From Azonexaceae bacterium (GTDB taxonomy: Bacteria > Pseudomonadota > Gammaproteobacteria > Burkholderiales > Rhodocyclaceae): a stretch of 64,000 nucleotides of DNA. Of this stretch, positions 42,641 to 52,210 are shown in pieces (within the stretch, counting starts at the first letter, position 1; each line of letters begins with the position of its first letter). The notes under the pieces are model-generated. The model did no database searches. It was given only the letters and a program-made list of their open reading frames with translations, and was not told where the DNA came from. A program made the translations under genes and the position numbers. The stretch spans positions 1 to 64,000 of the forward strand of contig JAAXVL010000006.1 of NCBI GenBank assembly GCA_013335535.1. The letters are read 5' to 3'.

Positions 42641-43797
42641 ACGATGACCGCCCCCTCGTGGCCCACGTCGTGCACCGCTTCGACACGGGTGGCCTCGAAA
42701 ATGGCGTGGTCAACCTGATCAACCATATGCCGGCAAATGCCTACCGCCATGCCGTGATCGCACTCACCGAAATTACAGACTTCAGGAATCGCATCCAGCA
42801 TCCCGATGTCCAGTTTTTCGCTCTGAACAAGCAACCCGGGCATGTGCTCTGGATCTATCCACAGCTATATCGCCTGTTCCGCCAGATCAAACCAGCCATC
42901 GTACACACCCGTAACCTGGCGACGCTGGAAGCCGCTGTTCCGGCCTGGGCTGCCCGTGTACCGGCTCGCATCCATGGCGAACATGGCCGCGATGTGGGCG
43001 ACTTCGACGGCACAAACAAGAAATGTCAATGGATTCGGAGAATCTACAGCCCGTTCGTGAAGCATTACATAGCGCTTTCCCAGGATCTCGCGCACTATCT
43101 AAACCATCCCGTTGGCATTGGCGCAAAGCGCGTGACGCAAATCTATAACGGTGTGGACTCTGCACGTTTCCATCCCGCCACTCAGCGACAAGACATCCCC
43201 GGCTCACCCTTCAATGACGCCGGGCTGTGGCTGGTCGGGACTGCCGGGCGCATGCAGACAGTCAAGGACCAGACCAACCTGGCCCGCGCCTTTGTCGATG
43301 CCATTCATGCCGAGCCGTCCCTGCGCGAGTGCCTGCGACTCGTCATGATCGGCGACGGCCCCTTGCGCCAGAAATCAATCGACATCCTCGAAGCAGCCGC
43401 TCTCACCGGGCTCACCTGGCTACCCGGCGAACGCAACGACATTCCCGATATCATGCGAGGGCTCGATTGTTTCGTCCTGCCCTCGCTGGGCGAAGGCATT
43501 TCCAACACCATCCTCGAAGCCATGGCCAGCGGTCTGCCGGTCATCGCCACGGCCGTCGGCGGGAATCCGGAACTGGTGCTCGAAGGGCGCACCGGGCATC
43601 TGGTACCGGCAGGCAATCCCGCCGCCCTCGCCGAAGCCATCATCAAACTTGCCCAATCCCGCGAAAAAGCCCGCGCCATGGGCCAGGCCGGACGACAACG
43701 CATCGAAACCCAATTCAGCATGGCCGCGATGGTTGATAGCTACCAGCAGATATATGATCGCATGCTTGGCCGAATGCTACGGTCAACCGGAAAATAA
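42637..43797 (+). CDS. TIGR03088 family XrtA-system glycosyltransferase (GT4 type)
   Basis: A 386-residue GT-B enzyme. Seen: VVHRFDTGGLENGVVNLIN near residue 12, GTAGRMQTVKDQTNLARAF, and the C-terminal LPSLGEGISNTILEAMASGLPV with the donor-binding Glu residues. The short N-terminal MNDDRPLVA start overlaps the XrtA stop by 4 bp. TIGR03088 members occur only in XrtA loci. Role: transfer of one sugar in the repeat unit. Confidence 0.93.
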   Translation: MNDDRPLVAHVVHRFDTGGLENGVVNLINHMPANAYRHAVIALTEITDFRNRIQHPDVQFFALNKQPGHVLWIYPQLYRLFRQIKPAIVHTRNLATLEAAVPAWAARVPARIHGEHGRDVGDFDGTNKKCQWIRRIYSPFVKHYIALSQDLAHYLNHPVGIGAKRVTQIYNGVDSARFHPATQRQDIPGSPFNDAGLWLVGTAGRMQTVKDQTNLARAFVDAIHAEPSLRECLRLVMIGDGPLRQKSIDILEAAALTGLTWLPGERNDIPDIMRGLDCFVLPSLGEGISNTILEAMASGLPVIATAVGGNPELVLEGRTGHLVPAGNPAALAEAIIKLAQSREKARAMGQAGRQRIETQFSMAAMVDSYQQIYDRMLGRMLRSTGK

Positions 43798-43824
43798 CCC
43801 CAAAAATCAGATTTCGAGAACTCC

Positions 43825-45732
43825 ATGTGCGGCATAACAGGCATCTTTGACACCCGAGGCAGACGCGACATCGATCGTGCAGATCTGCATCGCATGAACG
43901 AATCGCAATTTCACCGCGGTCCGGACGAAGGAGGCCTGCACGTCGAACCCGGCGTCGGGCTTGGACATCGCCGTCTCTCGATCATCGACCTGTCCACGGG
44001 CCAGCAACCGCTCTACAATGAAGACAGTAGCGTCTGCGTCGTCTTCAACGGCGAAATCTACAATTACCAAGAACTCATTCCCGAGCTGCAAGCCTTCGGC
44101 CATATCTTTCACACCCGCAGCGACACCGAAGTCATCGTCCACGCTTGGGAAGCCTGGGGTGAAAGTTGCGTCGACCGCTTCCGAGGCATGTTTGCCTTCG
44201 CCCTCTGGGACCGCAATCGCGAAACACTCTTCCTTGCCCGCGACCGTCTTGGCGTCAAGCCTCTCTACTACGCCCCGCTCGACGATGGCACCTTCCTCTT
44301 CGGCTCCGAACTCAAATCCATCCTCGCCCACGGCGGTCTCAAACGTGACATCGATCCGTGCGCAGTCGAGGAATACTTTGCCCTCGGTTACGTCGCCGAG
44401 CCACGCGCCATCTTCAAACAAGCCAAAAAACTCCCGCCCGCTTGCACCCTGCTCCTGCGCCGAGGCCAGCCGGTCGGCGAACCCCGCGAATACTGGGACG
44501 TCCGCTTTACGCTCAACAACCCGATCAGCGATGCCGACGCCCGTGCCGAACTGACCCACCGACTCGAAGAGTCGATCAAACTGCGCATGATCTCGGAAGT
44601 GCCACTCGGCGCCTTCCTCTCCGGCGGCGTGGACTCGAGTGCCGTCGTTGCCATCATGGCCGGTCTCTCGCAAAACCCGGTCAACACCTGCTCGATCGGC
44701 TTTTCCGACCCCGCTTTCAACGAATCCGAATTCGCCAAAATGGTGGCCGATCGCTACCACACCAACCACCACCTCGACATCGTCGAAAGTGACGATTTCG
44801 ACCTCATCGACACCTTGGCCAAACTCTACGACGAGCCCTACGCCGACAGCTCTGCCATCCCCACCTACCGCGTCTGCCAACTAGCCCGCAAGCACGTCAC
44901 GGTGGCTCTTTCCGGCGATGGCGGCGACGAAAGCTTTGGCGGCTACCGCCGCTACAAGTTGCACCTCATGGAAGAAAAAATGCGCTCAGCCCTGCCGCTG
45001 AGCCTGCGCCGCCTGGTCTTCGGCACGCTGGGCAAGCTCTACCCGAAAGCCGATTGGGCGCCACGCATCTTCCGAGCAAAAACCACCTTCGAAGGAATCG
45101 CCCGCAGCTCGGTGGAGGGGTACTTCCACTCCGTTTCCATTCTGCGCACCCCCATGCGCCAGCAGCTGTTCAGCCCTGCCTTCAAGGCAGCCCTTGGCGG
45201 CTACGACGCTATTCAGGTTTTCAATCAGCATGCAGCAAAAGCCAACACCGACGACCCGCTAGCCCAGATCCAGTACCTCGACCTCAAAACATACCTGGTC
45301 GGTGACATCAACACCAAGGTAGACCGCGCCAGCATGGCCCATTCGCTGGAGGTCCGCGAACCATTGATGGACCACGAACTGATCGAATGGCTGGCCACGC
45401 TGAACTCCTCCCAGAAAATTCGCGGTCAGGAAACCAAATACCTGCTCAAAAAATCGATGGAACCCAAGCTCCCCAACGACGTTCTCTATCGTCCGAAAAT
45501 GGGTTTCTCGGTGCCGCTCGCCCGCTGGTTCCGCGGCCCGCTCAAACAGCGCGTCCAGGATGCACTGCTCGGCCAGCGCCTGGCTGATACCGGCTGGTTC
45601 AATCGCGACTACCTACAACATCTGGTCGACGCCCACAACAACGGCAGCCGCGACTACAGCGCCTCCATCTGGACCATCCTGATGTTCGAAGCCTTCCTGC
45701 GCAACGTCATGCAACAAGGCGAAACCGCATGA
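43825..45732 (+). CDS. XrtA/PEP-CTERM system amidotransferase (asparagine-synthase-like)
   Basis: A 635-residue class II glutamine amidotransferase plus ATP-PPi synthetase. Seen: MCGITGIF with the N-terminal nucleophile Cys2, RGPDEGG, the glutaminase GHRRLSIIDLSTG, then the synthetase P-loop LSGGVDSSAVVAIMAG near residue 268 and ALSGDGGDESFGGY. All catalytic elements are intact. In XrtA loci it probably amidates a uronic acid or amino-sugar carboxylate. It overlaps the next glycosyltransferase by 4 bp (ATGA). Confidence 0.93.
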   Translation: MCGITGIFDTRGRRDIDRADLHRMNESQFHRGPDEGGLHVEPGVGLGHRRLSIIDLSTGQQPLYNEDSSVCVVFNGEIYNYQELIPELQAFGHIFHTRSDTEVIVHAWEAWGESCVDRFRGMFAFALWDRNRETLFLARDRLGVKPLYYAPLDDGTFLFGSELKSILAHGGLKRDIDPCAVEEYFALGYVAEPRAIFKQAKKLPPACTLLLRRGQPVGEPREYWDVRFTLNNPISDADARAELTHRLEESIKLRMISEVPLGAFLSGGVDSSAVVAIMAGLSQNPVNTCSIGFSDPAFNESEFAKMVADRYHTNHHLDIVESDDFDLIDTLAKLYDEPYADSSAIPTYRVCQLARKHVTVALSGDGGDESFGGYRRYKLHLMEEKMRSALPLSLRRLVFGTLGKLYPKADWAPRIFRAKTTFEGIARSSVEGYFHSVSILRTPMRQQLFSPAFKAALGGYDAIQVFNQHAAKANTDDPLAQIQYLDLKTYLVGDINTKVDRASMAHSLEVREPLMDHELIEWLATLNSSQKIRGQETKYLLKKSMEPKLPNDVLYRPKMGFSVPLARWFRGPLKQRVQDALLGQRLADTGWFNRDYLQHLVDAHNNGSRDYSASIWTILMFEAFLRNVMQQGETA

Positions 45733-46940
45733 CTCGCATCCTCCACGTCCTCGACCATTCCATCCCGTTACACAGCGGCTACACCTTCCGTACCGCAGCA
45801 CTGCTGCGCGAGCAACGCGCATTGGGCTGGGAAACCTTCCACCTGACTTCGCCCAAACAGGGAGGCACCAGTGTGCCATTCGAGGAAGTCGAGGGCTTGC
45901 GCTTCTACCGTACCCCACTCTCCAGCGGCGTTCTCGCCAACCTCCCCATCAGCAAGGAAGTGGCGCTGATGAAGCAACTGGAGGTCCGTCTGGAGGAAGT
46001 AGCCCGCGAAGTCCGACCGGACATCATCCACGCCCATTCTCCCGTTCTCAATGCCTTGCCTGCCATCAAGGTCGCCCGCAAGCTTGGCATCCCGGTCGTC
46101 TACGAGATCCGCGCCTTCTGGGAAGATGCTGCTGTCGACCATGGCAGCACAAACGAAGGCAGCTTGCGCTACCGCATCACGCGAGCTCTCGAAACTCGCG
46201 CCATTCGGCAAGTCGATCACGTCTTCACCATCTGCGAAGGCTTGCGTGCTGACATCGTCGGGCGCAGCATTGCCGCTGACAAAGTTACCGTCATCCCCAA
46301 CGCCGTCGATATTTCCGCCTTCAAGCTGGCCAGCCCACCCGACCCAGCACTGCAGCAAAAATGGGGGCTGATTGGCAAAACTGTCATCGGCTTCATCGGA
46401 TCTTTCTACGCCTACGAAGGCCTTGACCTGCTCCTCGATGCCTTGCCTGCCGTCATTGAACAAATACCAGACACTCGCGTGCTACTCGTTGGCGGCGGCC
46501 CGCAAGAAGCCAACCTGCGCCAGCAAGCCGAACAACTGGGCCTAAAGGATCACGTCATCTTTACTGGCCGCGTGCCGCACAGCGAGGTCAACCGTTATTA
46601 CGACCTGATCAACATCCTCGCCTACCCGCGCCACCCCATGCGTCTTACCGAATTGGTCACCCCGCTCAAACCCCTGGAAGCAATGGCTCAAGGGCATCTC
46701 TTTGTCGCTTCGGATGTCGGCGGGCACAAGGAACTGATTGAACACAACAAAACTGGCATCCTGTTCAAGGCTGGCGATGGCGAGTCGCTGACGCTAGCGC
46801 TACTTAACCTTCTTAATAATCGTCATATTTGGCCAGCACTGAAGAAAAATGGCCGTCAATTTGTAGAAAACGAGCGCAATTGGACGAGGAGTGTGGCGAA
46901 TTACTGCTCAATAATCGAAAAACTTGCAAGTCTTGGGTAA
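45729..46940 (+). CDS. TIGR04063 family XrtA-system glycosyltransferase (GT4 type)
   Basis: A 403-residue GT-B glycosyltransferase with ILHVLDHSIPLHSGYTFRT start, EIRAFWEDAAVDHG, IGSFYAYEGLDLLLDALP and the sugar-nucleotide site RLTELVTPLKPLEAMAQGHL. It is the last gene of the GC-rich XrtA core. The final 40 codons or so switch to an AT-rich codon use, continuing into the next gene, so a recombination junction may lie inside this gene's end near 46,800. The enzyme looks complete. Confidence 0.92.
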   Translation: MTRILHVLDHSIPLHSGYTFRTAALLREQRALGWETFHLTSPKQGGTSVPFEEVEGLRFYRTPLSSGVLANLPISKEVALMKQLEVRLEEVAREVRPDIIHAHSPVLNALPAIKVARKLGIPVVYEIRAFWEDAAVDHGSTNEGSLRYRITRALETRAIRQVDHVFTICEGLRADIVGRSIAADKVTVIPNAVDISAFKLASPPDPALQQKWGLIGKTVIGFIGSFYAYEGLDLLLDALPAVIEQIPDTRVLLVGGGPQEANLRQQAEQLGLKDHVIFTGRVPHSEVNRYYDLINILAYPRHPMRLTELVTPLKPLEAMAQGHLFVASDVGGHKELIEHNKTGILFKAGDGESLTLALLNLLNNRHIWPALKKNGRQFVENERNWTRSVANYCSIIEKLASLG

Positions 46941-46957
46941 TACATCCGAAATACTCA

Positions 46958-48163
46958 ATGACTAAAAAAGTACGCACTCTATTGTTTTCAACGCTCTACC
47001 CCAGTAGCGTGAGACCTCGCCATGGAATTTTTGTTGAGAATCGCCTGCTTGAATTGTTAAAAAGTGATCAAGTCGAAACCAAGGTAGTGGCGCCGGTTCC
47101 GTGGTTTTATTCGACGAATGAGCGTCATGGTGAGTATGCACGCATGGCGGCAACGCCAAAGCGAGAAGTCCATAATGGTATTGACGTGAGTCATCCGCGC
47201 TATTTAATGCCACCTAAAATCGGGATGAACGTAGCCCCATTCTTGCTTGCTATTGGTGCGATTGGCACCATTCGTGACCTGCAGAGGGAAGGGTTCGATT
47301 TTGACCTTATTGACGCCCATTATTATTACCCAGACGGTGTTGCAGCAGCCATACTGGCCAAATATTTCGATAAACCATTTGTGATTACAGCTCGAGGAAC
47401 AGATATCAATCTGCTCCCGGCTTACCCCATTCCCAGAAAACTAATTCGATATGCCGCGAATACAGCATTTGCCTCTATTTCTGTATCCAGAGCATTGAGC
47501 GACAAAATTGCCAAACTTTGCTCCAGCCATGCCAAGCTTATCGTTCTGAGGAACGGTGTAGATCTCGTGCGTTTTCACCCGATTCCTCGTCCGGAAGCAA
47601 GAGCCATGCTGCAATGGTCAGACAAAACCACATTGCTTTCGGTCGGCAACCTTGTTGAATTGAAAGGCCACCACCTGATCATCGAAGCTCTTGCAAAGCT
47701 GCCAGCGTACAACCTCGCAATTGTCGGGGATGGCCCGGAACGCAGCCCCCTTCAGTCGCTTGCGATTACACTTGGCGTTTCTGATCGTGTCAATTTTGTA
47801 GGATCAGTGGCCCAGGAAGAACTTTTCAAGTATTACAGCGCTGCAGATATTCTTGTATTGGCGTCGAGTCGGGAAGGCTGGCCAAATGTCCTTCTTGAGT
47901 CGATGGCTTGTGGAACGCCAGTTGTGGCTACAAACATATCTGGAACTTCGGAGGTGGTAACAGCACCAGCAGCCGGACAGCTTTCACAAGAAAGATCTGC
48001 AGAGGGCCTTGTTGAAGCAATTGGATTGCTGTTTGCCAGGATGCCAGCGCGTGAAACAGTTAGAGAATATGCCGAAAAATTTACATGGAATAATACAACC
48101 GCCGGCCAACTAGACCTCTTCCGAGAAGCGATCATGGCTACTACCAACTCATCCGTCGCGTGA
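46958..48163 (+). CDS. Glycosyltransferase (GT4 type)
   Basis: A 401-residue GT-B enzyme. ATG 46958 was chosen because it starts the usual MTKKVRTLLFSTLYPSS motif and lies 17 bp beyond the upstream stop; an in-frame extension into the previous gene is unlikely. Seen: RPRHGIFVENRLLELL, ARGTDINLLPAYP, LSVGNLVELKGHHLIIEAL, and SSREGWPNVLLESMACGTPVVA. Codon use is less GC-rich than in the preceding core. Likely adds a sugar to the repeat unit; donor unknown. Confidence 0.9.
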   Translation: MTKKVRTLLFSTLYPSSVRPRHGIFVENRLLELLKSDQVETKVVAPVPWFYSTNERHGEYARMAATPKREVHNGIDVSHPRYLMPPKIGMNVAPFLLAIGAIGTIRDLQREGFDFDLIDAHYYYPDGVAAAILAKYFDKPFVITARGTDINLLPAYPIPRKLIRYAANTAFASISVSRALSDKIAKLCSSHAKLIVLRNGVDLVRFHPIPRPEARAMLQWSDKTTLLSVGNLVELKGHHLIIEALAKLPAYNLAIVGDGPERSPLQSLAITLGVSDRVNFVGSVAQEELFKYYSAADILVLASSREGWPNVLLESMACGTPVVATNISGTSEVVTAPAAGQLSQERSAEGLVEAIGLLFARMPARETVREYAEKFTWNNTTAGQLDLFREAIMATTNSSVA

Positions 48164-48193
48164 AGCACTTGGGCAAACGATAAGGTTTCACAA

Positions 48194-49474
48194 ATGCGGG
48201 ATATTCTAATCACGGCAATATTTATCGGACTGGTGCCAGCCATTCTTTATCGTCCCTACTTAGGGGCACTTGCTTGGGCGTGGGTTAGCCTGATGGCCCC
48301 TCATAGATTTGCATTCGGATTTTCCTACGGTTTGCCATTTGCCATGGTTGTAGCCATTACGACGCTACTAGTCTTGCCAGCCACATCTCAGCGAAAACCT
48401 TTTCCAGTCAACGTCATTACGATCCTTCTTATCCTCTTCATCTGCTGGATGTCGATTACGACGATGACTGCACTCAATCCAGATCATGATTCAGTTATCT
48501 ACATGTGGAAACAAGTCTTGAAGATGCATTTGATGCTGCTAGTCACATTGATGCTTATACGTGGGCGCAAGCAGATAGAAAATCTGATATGGGTAATAGT
48601 GGTATCGATTGGCTATTTCGGTACAAAAGGTGGCATTTTTACGCTTCTTACCGGTGGCAACTTTCGTGTCTGGGGACCATCCGATACGTTCATTGAAGGC
48701 AACAATGAATTGGCGCTTGCTCTTGTAGCACTAATTCCATTGATGTACTACTTAGTCAGAGTTTCTGAAAACAAATGGGTGAAGCGGGGGCTCTGGGTCA
48801 GCATTATTGCCTGTATCTTTTCAGTGCTGGGTAGCCACTCCCGCGGAGCCTTTTTGGCTATTGTAACCATGATGTCGTTTTTCATCATCAAGAGTGATCG
48901 CCGCGCGATGCTATCGCTCATTCTTTTTGTCGTAGTAGTCATTTCGGCAATGTTCATGCCATCTGAGTGGTATGCTCGAATGAACACGATTGGTGAATAT
49001 CAGAGCGATGAATCTGCCAATAGCCGACTTAATACATGGGCAACCATTTGGAACATGGCCCTAGACCGCCCAATTATGGGTGCAGGATTCAAGGTTGGCA
49101 GTGATATCCTGTACCAGCTCTACTCACCAGGTCCGTGGTCAAAGTCTTTCGACGCCCATAGTATTTTTTTCCAGGCGTTGGGAGAGCATGGATTTCCTGG
49201 CCTTATCCTATTTCTGTCAATTGGCATTGTCACATGGGTCAAAGCAGGTAAGCTCGCAAAGACCAATTCAGAAGGTCCTGAGGCAGAGTGGATTCCCTTA
49301 CTTATGCGAATGATTCAGGTGAGTCTCTTGGGATTTGCTACTGGCGGAGCATTTCTCGGGCTCATGCACTACGATTTTCCGTACTACCTTGCGGGCTTGG
49401 TCGTGTTAGTCGGCGCTACAGTCGAAGAAGAACGCAAAGATCTCTCAAAAAAAGCAATACTTAACTCAACCTGA
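48194..49474 (+). CDS. Putative O-glycosylation ligase / Wzy-like polymerase, exosortase A-associated (TIGR03097)
   Basis: A 426-residue inner-membrane protein with about ten helices and a large periplasmic loop near residues 270-330. Seen: MAPHRFAFGFSYGLPFA, TKGGIFTLLTGGNFRVWGPS with a following EGNNELALALV, and DAHSIFFQALGEHGFPG, the O-antigen-ligase/Wzy pattern of TIGR03097. It probably polymerises the repeat unit or attaches glycan to protein. AAGG lies about 10 bp before the ATG. It is the last recognisably XrtA-specific gene on this strand. Confidence 0.92.
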   Translation: MRDILITAIFIGLVPAILYRPYLGALAWAWVSLMAPHRFAFGFSYGLPFAMVVAITTLLVLPATSQRKPFPVNVITILLILFICWMSITTMTALNPDHDSVIYMWKQVLKMHLMLLVTLMLIRGRKQIENLIWVIVVSIGYFGTKGGIFTLLTGGNFRVWGPSDTFIEGNNELALALVALIPLMYYLVRVSENKWVKRGLWVSIIACIFSVLGSHSRGAFLAIVTMMSFFIIKSDRRAMLSLILFVVVVISAMFMPSEWYARMNTIGEYQSDESANSRLNTWATIWNMALDRPIMGAGFKVGSDILYQLYSPGPWSKSFDAHSIFFQALGEHGFPGLILFLSIGIVTWVKAGKLAKTNSEGPEAEWIPLLMRMIQVSLLGFATGGAFLGLMHYDFPYYLAGLVVLVGATVEEERKDLSKKAILNST

Positions 49475-49533
49475 GAGCTATTGCCATCTCGCGAATAATG
49501 ACTTGATAGAGAACCTCATCAGGACAATAACCA

Positions 49534-50208
49534 ATGTTCATGAAAATCCATAGATCGGCACACAGAAACATGCAAGGCCCGCTTGGCAAGTTCGCATATC
49601 TGGCGATACCAGCGCTCCTTGCTTTGTCATCCCCCCCGGCTGTCGCTCTTGAACCGATGACAGAGGCTGAATACCTAATGCTTCCCGAATATTGCAAAGC
49701 GCAAGGGAACGTCTCGGACAGGTATTTTCAGAAGCATGGCCGAGCTGATCTTGTACAGAAATGGAAGGCGGCCTTGGGAAGCGACCATCAGCACTATCAC
49801 CATTTCTGCTGGGCTATCGTCTCGATAGCGCGCGCCTACAAAGGATCATCGGCCTATGGTAGTCGTAACTCTTTAGCTCTGAGAGCAATCCATGACATTG
49901 AATATGTTCTTGATCGCGCAAACCCTGACCTTATTCTCTTGCCCGAGATATACACAAAACTTGGTGAAGCATACCTGTTAGCGGGTGACGACAGAAACGC
50001 AGAAGCCGCTTTTCGCAAAGCCTGGGAGACAAATCCTGCCTATTGGCGGCCCTATGTCTGGTGGGCTCAAAGGTTGATGCAACTTGGAAAAATGCAGGAA
50101 GCGCGCTTCGTTGCAGAGGAAGGGCAAAAGAATGCACCTGGGGTCAAAGCGCTGGATGACCTGATCAGGGACCTCGGTACTTCTCGAAAGCACCCTTCCA
50201 AAAAATGA
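49534..50208 (+). CDS. Exported TPR-repeat protein
   Basis: A 224-residue protein with a signal peptide or N-terminal anchor (residues 1-38: basic start, hydrophobic IPALLALSSPPAVA). Seen: YLMLPEYCKAQGN, a His-rich SDHQHYHHFCWAI near residues 83-95, and two TPR motifs such as KLGEAYLLAGDDRNAEAAFRKAW (about 140-165). AGGA lies 9 bp before the ATG. It overlaps the next gene by 4 bp. Proteins of this shape occur beside exosortase loci; its role, perhaps scaffolding, is not known. Confidence 0.75.
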   Translation: MFMKIHRSAHRNMQGPLGKFAYLAIPALLALSSPPAVALEPMTEAEYLMLPEYCKAQGNVSDRYFQKHGRADLVQKWKAALGSDHQHYHHFCWAIVSIARAYKGSSAYGSRNSLALRAIHDIEYVLDRANPDLILLPEIYTKLGEAYLLAGDDRNAEAAFRKAWETNPAYWRPYVWWAQRLMQLGKMQEARFVAEEGQKNAPGVKALDDLIRDLGTSRKHPSKK

Positions 50209-51170
50209 TAACTGGCGTATTCAAGCCAGCGTTTCGCATACTCTCTCCGAGCGGTCGGCGAGGGAAACTGTTTGTCTTCATTTTTCATCGAGTCGTCGAT
50301 CAAAATGATGCCCTCTTGCCTAGCGAACCGGATGCAGTCCAGTTCGACTGGATGATGAACTTTGTTAAGAATAATTTTCGGGTTCTACCCTTTGGCGAAG
50401 CTGTTTCCCTCCTCAATAACGACAAGTTGCCCGCTGCAGCCGCCTGCGTTACCTTTGATGACGGCTATCAGGATAATTTCTCAGTCGCCATGCCCATCCT
50501 TCAGCGCCATGGCTTAGTAGGAACATTCTTTATATCCACAGGATTCCTGAACGGCGGACGGATGTGGAATGATGACATTATTGAAGCTATTAGGGCATCA
50601 CCAAATGCTGTCGTTGACTGGTCAGAATTTGGACTCGACCAGTATGACTTGACCACCCATCAGGGACGAATTCTTGCCATAAACGCAGCCTTGGGCAAGC
50701 TCAAATATTTCCCCCACATGGAACGCAATGTGATCGCAAGGGAAATCGCACATCGTTCAGGAATTCCGGGAAACTCCACACTCATGATGAGTTCCGATGA
50801 AGTCAGGTTGCTGCGTGCTGCAGGAATGGAACTTGGAGCACATACGCACTCTCATCCCATCCTGAGTAATTTATCTGCACGTGAAGCCGAGTCTGAGATT
50901 GCACAAGGCAAGGAAGAACTTGAAGCAATCCTGAGAGAAACAGTAACTTCTTTCGCTTACCCTAACGGCAATTCAACACGCGATCTTGGCATGCGTGATG
51001 TAGCGATAGTGAAACGTTTGGGATTTCTTGCCGCAGCAACCACCGACTTTGGGGTAGCTGGTTCGCGCACAAATCCATTTTTCATTCCCCGCTTTACACC
51101 GTGGGATCGAACACCCCATCGATTTGCTCTGCGCTGTGCAATTACGCTTGGTAAGACCTTGGGAAGATGA
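50205..51170 (+). CDS. Polysaccharide deacetylase family protein (NodB fold)
   Basis: A 321-residue CE4-type enzyme. Seen: FIFHRVVD, VTFDDGYQDN with the catalytic Asp pair, GTFFISTGF, ELGAHTHSHPILSN with the metal-binding histidines, and TSFAYPNGN. It differs from the XrtA deacetylase at 38019, so this locus has two deacetylases. No signal peptide is evident, so it may act at the inner face or be membrane-associated. Overlaps both neighbours by 4 bp (ATGA). Confidence 0.88.
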   Translation: MITGVFKPAFRILSPSGRRGKLFVFIFHRVVDQNDALLPSEPDAVQFDWMMNFVKNNFRVLPFGEAVSLLNNDKLPAAAACVTFDDGYQDNFSVAMPILQRHGLVGTFFISTGFLNGGRMWNDDIIEAIRASPNAVVDWSEFGLDQYDLTTHQGRILAINAALGKLKYFPHMERNVIAREIAHRSGIPGNSTLMMSSDEVRLLRAAGMELGAHTHSHPILSNLSAREAESEIAQGKEELEAILRETVTSFAYPNGNSTRDLGMRDVAIVKRLGFLAAATTDFGVAGSRTNPFFIPRFTPWDRTPHRFALRCAITLGKTLGR

Positions 51171-52210
51171 AACCCATCGCTGAAAAAAACGACATCCTTG
51201 TTACCGCTCCTTGGGCGATCGCAGTCTTTGCCTCGCGCGAATCCGTTGACACAGTTGAAAATGTGCTACGTTCGATTGTCATCGCATGTAACGGCATAGA
51301 AACTCATATTGACGTATTAATAAACGGAAACGGATATTTGGCCCAAAGCCTTGGTCAACGCCTTCGATCGGAGCCAATTGATCTAGGCAGAGAGCATAAT
51401 GTATGTGTTTGGTCGGTTAAATTGGGCGACAAAGCAGAAACATGGAATGTTTACGTCCATCATCTTCATCCAAAAGCGAACATTACATTTTTTATCGATG
51501 GTTATGTTCAACCAGAAGCTTCGTCGCTGCGAGAACTGGCCATCGCGCTAAAGGACAGCGAGCACGCTCTCGCAGCAACCGGAGTTCCTTCTCTCGGAAG
51601 GACGGCAGAACGGCACACAAAAGCGATGCTTCGCGAAGGTGGTCTGCAGGGTGGTCTTTTTGCCCTTTCTAGTCTGGCAATGGATGAGATAGTTAACCAG
51701 AGATTTCGCCTCCCCATAGGCTTATATCGAGTGGATTCTCTGATCGGTGCAGCGATAAATTTCAATTTCAATCCCGCAACCAATAGCTGGGCCCCATCGC
51801 GCATACGAGTACAACCGAGCGCTACTTACCGATACCAAACTCTCCGATGGTGGCGAATCAAGGATCTCATTACCCACCTGAAGCGGATGCGACGACAAGC
51901 GCAAGGTGCCTTGGAAAACCAGGCGGTCAGAAACCATCTAGCACATAACCGCCGATCGCCAGGAACACTCCCTCGTACTGCGCGGGAGTTGGTTCTGTCA
52001 TGGTGGAACAGTGAACATGGGCCTGGTTGGTGGCAAATAATTCGTCATCCATCATGGCTTCTTGCTCTAGAACATTTCAAAAAAATTCAAGATTGGTCTG
52101 CTGCAAAGCAGAATCCAGAATTGGTGTTCAATAATAGTGACTTGGCCACAACGCCACTTGGTTTGAGCGAATTAATTCATGGAGTAACACAAGATGCTAC
52201 CAACTGTTGA
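51167..52210 (+). CDS. Uncharacterised protein, possible GT-A glycosyltransferase
   Basis: A 347-residue protein that I do not recognise. The first 130 residues resemble a GT-A nucleotide-sugar fold: a beta-strand with IAVFASRESVDTVENVLRSI, a following DVLINGNG, and NITFFIDGYVQPEASS, where the Asp-Gly could act like the DxD motif. The C-terminal 150 residues are basic and rich in Trp and Arg. It overlaps the deacetylase by 4 bp and the GT2 gene by 17 bp, so it is an integral part of this operon. A sugar transferase role is inferred from fold hints and context. Confidence 0.6.
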   Translation: MKPIAEKNDILVTAPWAIAVFASRESVDTVENVLRSIVIACNGIETHIDVLINGNGYLAQSLGQRLRSEPIDLGREHNVCVWSVKLGDKAETWNVYVHHLHPKANITFFIDGYVQPEASSLRELAIALKDSEHALAATGVPSLGRTAERHTKAMLREGGLQGGLFALSSLAMDEIVNQRFRLPIGLYRVDSLIGAAINFNFNPATNSWAPSRIRVQPSATYRYQTLRWWRIKDLITHLKRMRRQAQGALENQAVRNHLAHNRRSPGTLPRTARELVLSWWNSEHGPGWWQIIRHPSWLLALEHFKKIQDWSAAKQNPELVFNNSDLATTPLGLSELIHGVTQDATNC

